20,028 nucleotides of DNA. Source: Fidelibacterota bacterium (GTDB taxonomy: Bacteria > Fidelibacterota > Marinisomatia > Marinisomatales > CAZVFT01). Positions within the stretch are counted from its first letter, which is position 1. Each line of letters starts with the position of its first letter. The position numbers and the translations under genes are program-made. Below are positions 8,535 to 14,977 of the stretch, piece after piece. The notes under the pieces were generated by a model. That model ran no database searches. It was not told where the DNA came from and was given only the letters and a program-made list of their open reading frames with translations. The DNA lies in NCBI GenBank assembly GCA_014381485.1, contig JACNLN010000085.1, forward strand, positions 1 to 20,028. Direction: 5' to 3'.

Positions 8535-8577
8535 AAAAAAATGCGGTTCACCGTTATGATAAGATTAAGGGAACCGC
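8535..8577 (-). terminator. Rho-independent-terminator-like hairpin between rpmE and prfA
   Basis: On the minus strand GCGGTTC (8577-8571) pairs perfectly with GAACCGC (8549-8543) across a 21-base loop, followed by A and then seven T residues (8541-8535). It sits 13 bases after the rpmE stop, which fits termination after rpmE. The T run ends six bases before the prfA ATG, so it may also act as an attenuator or hide the prfA ribosome-binding site. The loop is long for a strong terminator. Confidence 0.6.
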
Positions 8578-8590
8578 TCTGTAAATATGG

Positions 8591-8806
8591 TTACTGGTTT
8601 TCTGTGTCTTTAATTTTATATTTTTTACGAAATTTCTCGATACGGCCAGCGGTGTCCACCAGCCTCTGTTTACCTGTGAAGAAGGGGTGGCATGCGGAAC
8701 ATATTTCTACTCGCATATCACCAACCGTGGAACGAACCTGGAATGTATTCCCACAAGCACACGTGACTATTCCAAGCTTGTATTCTGGATGAATTCCTTT
8801 TTTCAT
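8591..8806 (-). CDS. rpmE: Ribosomal protein L31 (zinc-binding type)
   Basis: A small protein of the large ribosomal subunit. The 71 residues include the family opening MKKGIHPEY and four cysteines in a CxC...CxxC pattern (CACG at 17-20, CSAC at 36-39), which mark the zinc-ribbon (C+) form, followed by the conserved HPFFTGKQRLVDTAGR. The C+ form is the one made under zinc-replete conditions in bacteria that have both forms; no zinc-free paralogue or Zur gene is in view. The start is supported by AAGGTG five bases upstream of the ATG. It precedes prfA and prmC, and a terminator-like hairpin follows its stop. Confidence 0.96.
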   Translation of the reverse strand: MKKGIHPEYKLGIVTCACGNTFQVRSTVGDMRVEICSACHPFFTGKQRLVDTAGRIEKFRKKYKIKDTENQ

Positions 8807-8843
8807 TATTTCACCTTTATGTAAATTGAATAAAAAATCATTG

Positions 8844-8873
8844 ATAAGCTCTATTTGCCTTATAACAGCTTAT
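8844..8873 (-). promoter_or_regulatory. Stem-loop in the rpmE leader
   Basis: Within the 109-base gap between the Cas6b-like gene and rpmE, ATAAGCT and AGCTTAT (8867-8873 and 8844-8850) form a perfect 7-base stem with a 16-base loop. On the minus strand a six-T run follows about six bases later. It could be an AT-rich terminator for the upstream gene, or a leader element for autogenous control of L31. No clear promoter was found in the gap. Confidence 0.35.
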
Positions 8874-8915
8874 TTCATTATTGATACTCACCATAATTGG
8901 GTAGTAAAGTTTTCA

Positions 8916-9797
8916 TTAGTGACGTTTATGATACTTAAGGGTATTGTAATTTGGCTCATTTTTTTTTGTATCCTTAACTTCAGAAGAGACCTTTCGTCGG
9001 CTTTTTGGAATGTCTTCAGACGAAACTCCGTTTTCCTCTAAATCATCAGGAAGATCTTCTTCCATAGATTTATTTTTAAAATCGTTTTCTAACTTGGAAA
9101 CATTAAAGGAAAAATCGGAAGGATTAAAATAGCTGAAAACAGTTCCATACCCTTTGGTGATTCCATTACCAATCCCCATATAGTTAGGAAGAATAAAATT
9201 GGTTTGAAATTCACCATGAAACGCACCAAGCTTACCTTCGTCCACTATTTTAGGGTAAGGGGATTGGAGGGTCAATTTGGAATATATTTTTGAATGGAGT
9301 TCTAATCCCATTTCCTTGGCTAGAAATACAATGTTTTGACTTAACAACCGGGTCAAAAAGGAGCTTCTTTCGTTTCCGTAAAGAAATTTATATTTAGATA
9401 AGTTAGCTTCATTCAGGGCTATCCAGGGGGTAAGGAACTTATATCGGATCATTCGAGGAGATGACATAAAATGATTGTTTCCCGTCTCTACCTCAAATCC
9501 TTCGATTTTGAATGTGATATTCCCAAAATTCATAACTTTAATCTGGTCAATAAGGTTTTGAATAGGTTTCACTCCTTCCTTAATGCCAAAGAAATATAAT
9601 TGTTCATTGAGAATTTTTACCTGAACACGGGGATAAAGAAAATCATTACGATACGAACCATTAATGAAAGGAATGATGCCTTCATTAGAAAAATCCCGCA
9701 TAATCAATCCTTTAACCTGATACGGTGTCTTACGAACAGGTTTATCTGTTATAAGTCGAGCAATAATGGTTTCTACAGATTGAAGAGATTCAGACAT
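8916..9797 (-). CDS. Orphan Cas6b-like RAMP-superfamily protein
   Basis: A 293-residue protein that I assign to the Cas6b-like branch of the RAMP superfamily from remembered family motifs. The N-terminal half has FLYPRVQVKI (53-62) and the following FGIKEGV (70-76), which match the conserved YPxIQYK...GIxEG segment of Cas6b. The C-terminal half has TPWIALNEAN (123-132), GAFHGEFQTNFILPNYMGIG (191-210) and the glycine-rich loop GIGNGITKGYG (208-218), the RAMP RNA-binding signature. Cas6 enzymes cut CRISPR precursor RNA, but the His-containing segment usual before YPxIQYK is here FINGSYRND, and the first histidine of the protein is His109. A charged, probably disordered tail of about 65 residues (229-293) follows. 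No CRISPR array or other cas gene is present. It lies 37 bases after rho and is probably co-transcribed; no Shine-Dalgarno is visible. Its role is unknown; RNA binding is the inference. Confidence 0.72.
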   Translation of the reverse strand: MSESLQSVETIIARLITDKPVRKTPYQVKGLIMRDFSNEGIIPFINGSYRNDFLYPRVQVKILNEQLYFFGIKEGVKPIQNLIDQIKVMNFGNITFKIEGFEVETGNNHFMSSPRMIRYKFLTPWIALNEANLSKYKFLYGNERSSFLTRLLSQNIVFLAKEMGLELHSKIYSKLTLQSPYPKIVDEGKLGAFHGEFQTNFILPNYMGIGNGITKGYGTVFSYFNPSDFSFNVSKLENDFKNKSMEEDLPDDLEENGVSSEDIPKSRRKVSSEVKDTKKNEPNYNTLKYHKRH

Positions 9798-9834
9798 AAA
9801 AGAATATTTGTAAAAAATAAATTACGTCAAGATA

Positions 9835-11082
9835 TTACTGACTCATTGTGTCTAAGAATTCCTGATTACTTTTAGTACGTTTTATACGATCTAATAAAAA
9901 TTCCATTGCTTCAATAGGCGTCATTTCATTCAGAAGTTTCCTCAGAATCCAGATTCTTGCAAGTCTTTTTTTTGATAACAGGAGCTCTTCTTTTCGTGTT
10001 CCTGACCTGATAAGATCGAAGGATGGAAAAACCCTTCGGTCACTAAGCCGTCTATCCAGAACGAGTTCCATATTACCCGTTCCCTTAAATTCTTCAAAAA
10101 TAACATCGTCCATTCGACTTCCGGTATCAATAAGAGCAGTAGCAATAATGGTCAAGCTGCCCCCTTCTTCAACATTTCGAGCGGCACCTAAAAAGCGCTT
10201 TGGACGAATAAGAGCATTGGAATCAATCCCGCCTGAGAGAATTTTACCACTGTGGGGAATAACAGCGTTATGTGCCCGAGCGAGTCGTGTAATACTGTCC
10301 AGCAAGATAACTACATCATTCCCAAATTCGACCAACCGACGTGCCTTTTCGAGTACCATATCTGCGACCTGGACATGACGTTCCGGGGGTTCATCAAATG
10401 TGGAGCTAACAACTTCAGCATCCACATTTCGATCCATATCTGTTACTTCTTCTGGACGTTCATCAATGAGCAATACAATCGGCTTAATATCTGGGTGATT
10501 GGTAGTGATGGAATTTGCGATCTTTTGAAGAAGAATAGTTTTACCTGTTTTGGGCTGAGCAACAATGAGACCGCGTTGACCTTTCCCAACAGGTGCTATC
10601 AGATCAAGTATTCTCATTGAGTAACCCTTAGGCCCATATTCCAGGTTAATTTTTTCATTGGGATGAAGAGGAATAAGATTATCAAACAAGACGGTTTCCT
10701 TTACCATCTTGGGAGGATAGCCATTGACAGTTTCAACTTTTAAAAGAGCATAAAAACGCTCGTTATTCTTTGGTGGTCGGATATGTCCAGACACAAGGTG
10801 ACCTGTCTTGAGACCAAAACGTCTTATTTGAGAAGGTGATGTATAAATATCATCAGGTCCTGGAAGATAACTATAATCCTGTGAACGAAGAAATCCATAC
10901 CCCTCTGGCATTACCTCAAGAACCCCCTTAGAAAAGATGATCCCCTCCTTTTTAGCCTGAGTCTCCAGAATTTTCATTATGAGCTCTTGTTTTTTAAGGC
11001 CGGAATATCGCTTTATATCAAGTTCCCGAGCGAGCTTGGTGAGCTCTTTGATCTTCAAACCTTGAAGTTCATTAACATCCAT
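9835..11082 (-). CDS. rho: Transcription termination factor Rho
   Basis: A hexameric RNA-dependent ATPase/helicase that ends transcription at Rho-dependent terminators. The 415 residues show an N-terminal Rho_N helical domain (about 5-43), an RNA-binding cold-shock-like OB fold (about 49-120, GYGFLR at 61-66), Walker A QPKTGKT (176-182), the DERPEEVTDM segment (208-217), Walker B ending in LLDS (260-263), the Q loop around 272-280, and the R loop near 283-297 with SGGID. The length is close to E. coli Rho and there is no large N-terminal insertion. AGGGAAG lies about 14 bases before the ATG. A plausible promoter is placed 50 bases upstream, so rho may begin its own transcript that continues into the Cas6b-like gene. 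Confidence 0.98.
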   Translation of the reverse strand: MDVNELQGLKIKELTKLARELDIKRYSGLKKQELIMKILETQAKKEGIIFSKGVLEVMPEGYGFLRSQDYSYLPGPDDIYTSPSQIRRFGLKTGHLVSGHIRPPKNNERFYALLKVETVNGYPPKMVKETVLFDNLIPLHPNEKINLEYGPKGYSMRILDLIAPVGKGQRGLIVAQPKTGKTILLQKIANSITTNHPDIKPIVLLIDERPEEVTDMDRNVDAEVVSSTFDEPPERHVQVADMVLEKARRLVEFGNDVVILLDSITRLARAHNAVIPHSGKILSGGIDSNALIRPKRFLGAARNVEEGGSLTIIATALIDTGSRMDDVIFEEFKGTGNMELVLDRRLSDRRVFPSFDLIRSGTRKEELLLSKKRLARIWILRKLLNEMTPIEAMEFLLDRIKRTKSNQEFLDTMSQ

Positions 11083-11131
11083 AACTGGTGTTGCTTCCCT
11101 ACTAAAATTTTTGTGGAAATTATTAGGATTG

Positions 11132-11160
11132 ATAATAATCTAAGTAGCTTTCAAATTCAA
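11132..11160 (-). promoter_or_regulatory. Candidate sigma70-type promoter for rho
   Basis: On the minus strand TTGAAT (11160-11155) and TATTAT (11137-11132) are separated by exactly 17 bases, giving five of six and five of six matches to the consensus hexamers. It lies in the 97-base gap between folC and rho, about 50 bases from the rho ATG, leaving room for a short leader. The region is AT-rich, so chance matches are not excluded. Confidence 0.4.
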
Positions 11161-11179
11161 TAGCTGCTATTAATTTAGA

Positions 11180-12448
11180 CTAAATATTACCATTGTCAAA
11201 GGGAAAATGAAATTTTTCGTATACCTCCTTTGCCAAGTAGTGAGTACCAAAAATAAGCCACAATCCATCTTTCAATTGAGATTGTTTGCAGATATTTAAG
11301 GCTTCTGTCAAAGTTTGTGCTGCATTTGAAGTTATGCCGTAGTTGTTTAAATGCTGACTTAAAACCGCTGGTTCGTAAAATCCATCGTGTTCAGGTTTTG
11401 TGGTTATGATCAGGCGACAGTATTGTTTTAATGTCCCTACCATACTGTCCACAGCTTTACTCTTTTTAAGAGCACAGATGCAATTGATCTGTTTTCCTTT
11501 GTGCAGTTCGTAGAGGGTAGATAAAACAGCTTTAATGCCGTGGGAATTATGAGCAACATCGTAATATACTGTTGGGTTCTTTGAAAGAATCTGTAATCTG
11601 CCGAACCAGCCTACAGATGATAATCCTTTTTTTATTATGTTTTTATCCAAGGTAGAATCAAAGATCAAACAGGCTGTGATTGCCGACTGGGCATTTGTGA
11701 TCTGATGTTCTCCGAGGAGAGGTATGGAATATTTAACTCCATTTGACTCAAATGAAGTCACATTCTCGGATAATATCATTTTTTTCACAGGCATCTTATT
11801 GGGGGCATAATGAAGGGTGCTTCTCATTTCTTCAGCCAGTTGATGAATATACTTCATAACATTATGGTGTTGATACGAAACAACCACCGGCACGCCCGGT
11901 TTTAGAATTCCACATTTTTCTTTTGTGATGGATCTTATGTTATAACCCAGAAAGTTCATGTGGTCATAATCAATGGGTGTAATAACGGACAAGACAGAAT
12001 TTGCCACATTTGTAGAATCCAGCCGACCCCCTAAACCGACCTCTATCACCGCAATATCTACCTTCCCTCTCGAAAAATGAGTAAAAGTTAAGGCAGTGGT
12101 AGTTTCAAAAAAAGTGGAGCCCAATCTGTCTATGTCAGCTTTATACTTTTCGATGAAGGAAGCAACTGCCTCGTCGGGAATAGGTATGCCATTGATTCTG
12201 ATTCTTTCATTAAATCGGACGAGATGAGGGGAAGTATAAAGTCCAACTTTCCTACCTAATTCACGAAGGATGGAGGCAATCATTGCAGCTGTTGACCCCT
12301 TACCGTTTGTGCCTGCTATATGGATAACAGGGATTTCGTTGTGAGGATCACCACATTTGGATAACAGAGTCTTTGTTCTATGAAGACCTATTTTAATACC
12401 CCTTCGTCGGAGTGTGTAGAGATGTTCAAGTGTTTTATGATCAAGCAT
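11180..12448 (-). CDS. folC: Folylpolyglutamate synthase / dihydrofolate synthase
   Basis: An ATP-dependent ligase of the Mur ligase superfamily that adds glutamate to dihydropteroate and/or to reduced folates. The 422 residues are of family length. The motif GLHRTKTLL (21-29) precedes the P loop GTNGKGS (46-52), then YTSPHLVRFNERI (71-83); GGRLDSTN and the later YYDVAHNSHG are also conserved FolC/Mur-ligase segments. The protein should be cytosolic. Whether it has both activities cannot be read from sequence alone, but a single FolC in bacteria often has both. It starts 110 bases after the murI stop, and that gap is filled by a repeat. A candidate rho promoter follows it. Confidence 0.95.
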   Translation of the reverse strand: MLDHKTLEHLYTLRRRGIKIGLHRTKTLLSKCGDPHNEIPVIHIAGTNGKGSTAAMIASILRELGRKVGLYTSPHLVRFNERIRINGIPIPDEAVASFIEKYKADIDRLGSTFFETTTALTFTHFSRGKVDIAVIEVGLGGRLDSTNVANSVLSVITPIDYDHMNFLGYNIRSITKEKCGILKPGVPVVVSYQHHNVMKYIHQLAEEMRSTLHYAPNKMPVKKMILSENVTSFESNGVKYSIPLLGEHQITNAQSAITACLIFDSTLDKNIIKKGLSSVGWFGRLQILSKNPTVYYDVAHNSHGIKAVLSTLYELHKGKQINCICALKKSKAVDSMVGTLKQYCRLIITTKPEHDGFYEPAVLSQHLNNYGITSNAAQTLTEALNICKQSQLKDGLWLIFGTHYLAKEVYEKFHFPFDNGNI

Positions 12449-12449
12449 C

Positions 12450-12583
12450 TGTTATTTACCATTTACCAGCTACAAATCACTAGTTACCCCCGACAAGTCG
12501 GGGTCTCCACTCCACTCCGACAATCACCAGTTACCATTCACCAACTACTATTCACCAGTTACCAATCCCCAGTCACCAATTTT
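12450..12583. repeat. Degenerate short tandem repeat with a GC-rich hairpin between folC and murI
   Basis: The whole murI-folC gap is repetitive. On the plus strand variants of a unit like ACCAGTTACC or CACCAATTACC recur at spacings of about 7 to 15 bases (12458-12468, 12527-12536, 12554-12565, 12568-12580). In the middle lies a perfect palindromic hairpin, CCCCGACAAGTCGGGG (12487-12502). The repeat runs into murI and encodes its last residues (LVTGDW) and stop. Pieces resembling GTAAC-TGG and CCCCGAC also occur in the repeat inside the amidase gene, suggesting a dispersed family. Confidence 0.75.
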
Positions 12584-13368
12584 ACATCAGGTAAATCCTG
12601 CCCTAAGAATCGCCTGCTTAATTCTTCAAATTTCTGAGGTAGGTCGGTAACAAAACATTCCAAGTGATGTGGTTTTTCTGTTTCTACTGCCAAGAGATTT
12701 AACTCTTGAAGCTTTGATTTCACCTCAATGGATACCGCATCGGCTGAATCGATCAAAGAAACACCCTCCGGTAACACACGTTTGATTGTCTGTTTTAAAA
12801 TTGGGTAATGAGTACAGCCAAGGATAATTGTATCAACATCCTTATCTGCAAAAGGAGCTAAATAGGATTCCGCAACCATTTCGGGAACGGAACCGTCTAT
12901 CCACCCCTCCTCTACAAGCGGGACAAAAAGTGGACAGGGGATCTCAGTAACATTTATTTCAGGATTGATCGATTTCAGCACCTTTGTATAAGAGTTTGAA
13001 TGGATGGTGGCTGTGGTGCCGATAACACCGATGTGGTTTGATTGGGTGGTGTTTATAGCTGACTTAGCTCCAGGTTCGATGACACCGATTATTGGGATCT
13101 CATTCATTTGCTGCAATTTCCTCAAAGCCACTGAAGAGGCAGTGTTGCACGCTACCACCACCATTTTGACATCTCTGTTAAGAAGAAATTTCACGATTTG
13201 CTCAGAGAAATGTATAACCGTTTCAGCACTTTTGGTCCCGTAAGGTACACGAGCCGTATCCCCAAAATAGATAAGCGATTCTCCGGGAAGTTGTCTCTTC
13301 AAAGCTTGAAGAACAGTGAGTCCCCCCAACCCTGAATCAAATACACCAATGGATGATGTTCGATTCAT
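12559..13368 (-). CDS. murI: Glutamate racemase
   Basis: Interconverts L- and D-glutamate and supplies D-Glu for peptidoglycan; a cofactor-independent enzyme using two cysteines. From the ATG at 13368 the protein has 269 residues, the usual length. It opens with IGVFDSGLGGLTVL (7-20, Asp11), has ACNTAS with catalytic Cys74 and LGCTHYPIL with catalytic Cys185 and His187. An in-frame GTG at 13371 is also possible. I prefer ATG: it overlaps the amidase stop as TGATG and has GGAG eight bases upstream. The last residues (KLVTGDW) and the TAA stop are encoded in repeat sequence, so the original C terminus has probably been replaced; this end is outside the catalytic core. It neighbours a peptidoglycan amidase, a cell-wall pairing. 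Confidence 0.96.
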   Translation of the reverse strand: MNRTSSIGVFDSGLGGLTVLQALKRQLPGESLIYFGDTARVPYGTKSAETVIHFSEQIVKFLLNRDVKMVVVACNTASSVALRKLQQMNEIPIIGVIEPGAKSAINTTQSNHIGVIGTTATIHSNSYTKVLKSINPEINVTEIPCPLFVPLVEEGWIDGSVPEMVAESYLAPFADKDVDTIILGCTHYPILKQTIKRVLPEGVSLIDSADAVSIEVKSKLQELNLLAVETEKPHHLECFVTDLPQKFEELSRRFLGQDLPDVKLVTGDW

Positions 13369-14951
13369 CACTCAGACTCCACGGCGAGAACGTGTTCATA
13401 TTTGTCTTTAAATTGTCGAATCCCGTGATAGATTGATTGAGCAATGCTCTGACGATAGTTGGGTTTCCTGAGTTGTTTCTCTTCCTGTGGATTAGATAAG
13501 AACCCAACCTCTACAAGAATGTTAGGCATAGAAGCGCCCACCATAACATAAAATCCTGCCTGCTTGACACCCCGATCTGGAGATGGTATGTTTTTCCTCA
13601 GATTCGTTTGAACCATTGAAGCCAGGTCTTCGCTTTCTTTCATAAATGCATTTTGCATTAGCGATGCCACAATAAAATTATCACCTGTCAGGTGATCATA
13701 TCGAGTTGTTTCTTCTTCTAATTTAATCACAGCATTTTCTCTCTGCGCTACATCCAGTGCGTCTTGCGTTTTGCCGGTGCTGAGAATATAAGTTTCAAAC
13801 CCTCGAATGCGCCTGTTGAGATTTGAATTGGCGTGAATACTGATAAAGAGCTTTCCATTGCTCTCATTGGCGATTTTTGTCCGTTTCCACAGTGGAATAA
13901 AGACGTCTTCATCCCGAGTGTAGATGATGTTAACATTGGTATATTTATCAAGTAATTTGCCCACTCGACGGGCAATATCCAGTGTAACAAACTTCTCATA
14001 AAGACCATAAGTTCCAATAGCTCCCGCATCTTTCCCTCCATGACCGGCATCAATGACGATGGTATCAATGTACCACCTATCTCGCATTTTTTTAATTTTC
14101 TCTGCGGTATAGCTCAAGGGCGATCTTAGAGTGAGGATAATATTATTTCCGTCAACATATATCTCGTGACTTTCTACCTGTGATCTCAGACGGAATCCTA
14201 ACTGGGCAGTTCTGTCTAGCTGGTCCACATCGATTTCCCGTATAATTCCATGTGGTTTAGACTTCCGCAACTTTAAAGTGTCCGCAATGCCCCCGGCAAC
14301 AGTAAGATAAAACCACCCATTTTTTGCTACCCAGGCAGAAAGATCCTGTCTGTCGAAGATCTTTCCTGTTTTTACCTGGATGATAGTTCCGTTCACCTTC
14401 TCTTTTACAGAAATTTCCTTTACATTGTAAACAACCATTTCGAGGATAATAACATTCCTCGTTCGGTCATAGGTAAGACCGGGTAGTACTTTTTGTTTCA
14501 GTTGGTAAACAGTGGACTCAAGGGGAATGTAAATATCATCACCATCTGATAAAGGAAAAGTGGGTAGTTGATAGGCATGATCATTAATTATGATAAAACT
14601 GCTCCCAGCAGAAACTTTAATCCGATGTTTATTAATTTTAACCTCAATTTTTCCTCTAATGCGATTTACGAAGCTTCGAGCTGATAAGACCTTTACCAGA
14701 TCGTTGGTGGATATGTAAACCAGATTATTGTGATTGAATGATGCAACAACCTCTTTTTTTGTAGTATCATCTGGGAAATAAACGGGCAATTGCTCCCGAG
14801 TTCCAAAACCAAAGAGAAGTGAGGAAAATATAAGTTGGAGCAAAGTCAAAGATCCCGTAACCAGGAACTTCGGAGTCGGGGCGGAAATCCTGCCTGTCCC
14901 GATGGAATCGGGGACTCGTCGGGGTAAAATGGTGATTAGTATACGTTTCAC
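13368..14951 (-). CDS. N-acetylmuramoyl-L-alanine amidase (Amidase_3) with N-terminal AMIN-like region
   Basis: A zinc amidase that cuts the bond between muramic acid and the peptide stem, acting in the periplasm in wall turnover or cell separation. From the GTG at 14951 it has 527 residues. After the signal region come a copper-amine-oxidase-N-like segment (about 75-170), an AMIN-like beta-rich region (about 180-280) and the Amidase_3 domain (about 295-515). Expected zinc ligands are His304 (DAGHGGKDAG), Glu319 (LYEKF) and His373 (SIHANS), with catalytic Glu481 (LVEVGFLSN). The start is uncertain: in-frame GTG codons at 15029 and 14951 and a TTG at 14849 are possible, none with a good Shine-Dalgarno. 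I prefer 14951, since residues MKRILITIL and LTLLQLIFSSLLFGFG would form one good signal peptide if the 25 repeat-derived residues between them were removed. Its stop overlaps murI. Confidence 0.9.
   Translation of the reverse strand: MKRILITILPRRVPDSIGTGRISAPTPKFLVTGSLTLLQLIFSSLLFGFGTREQLPVYFPDDTTKKEVVASFNHNNLVYISTNDLVKVLSARSFVNRIRGKIEVKINKHRIKVSAGSSFIIINDHAYQLPTFPLSDGDDIYIPLESTVYQLKQKVLPGLTYDRTRNVIILEMVVYNVKEISVKEKVNGTIIQVKTGKIFDRQDLSAWVAKNGWFYLTVAGGIADTLKLRKSKPHGIIREIDVDQLDRTAQLGFRLRSQVESHEIYVDGNNIILTLRSPLSYTAEKIKKMRDRWYIDTIVIDAGHGGKDAGAIGTYGLYEKFVTLDIARRVGKLLDKYTNVNIIYTRDEDVFIPLWKRTKIANESNGKLFISIHANSNLNRRIRGFETYILSTGKTQDALDVAQRENAVIKLEEETTRYDHLTGDNFIVASLMQNAFMKESEDLASMVQTNLRKNIPSPDRGVKQAGFYVMVGASMPNILVEVGFLSNPQEEKQLRKPNYRQSIAQSIYHGIRQFKDKYEHVLAVESE
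14850..14924. repeat. Palindrome-rich repeat inside the amidase signal-peptide coding region
   Basis: A 75-base stretch with a different, GC-rich character from its AT-rich surroundings. It contains the hairpin CCCGATGGAATCGGG (14898-14912), a second GTCGGGG/CCCCGAC-type element around 14875-14925, and GTAACCAGG (14857-14865), resembling the repeat between folC and murI. It has no stop codon in the amidase frame and a length divisible by three. The boundaries are inferred from the protein reading (25 residues), not from comparison with an empty site. Confidence 0.5.
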
Positions 14952-14977
14952 ATTACGTAATTTATTTAATGAAGCTA

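Noticed and set aside
9798..9830. TTGACG/TATTCT promoter for the Cas6b-like gene
   Set aside because: The -10-like hexamer ends three bases before the ATG and the spacer is 18, so transcription would start at or inside the start codon; co-transcription with rho is simpler.
8807..9834. Possible CRISPR array or further cas genes near the Cas6b-like gene
   Set aside because: I looked for evenly spaced direct repeats and for Cas1, Cas2 or effector motifs on both strands; none were seen anywhere in the window.
10252..10620. 122-codon open frame opposite rho
   Set aside because: It is antisense to the Rho ATPase core and its sequence shows no domain or start signal.
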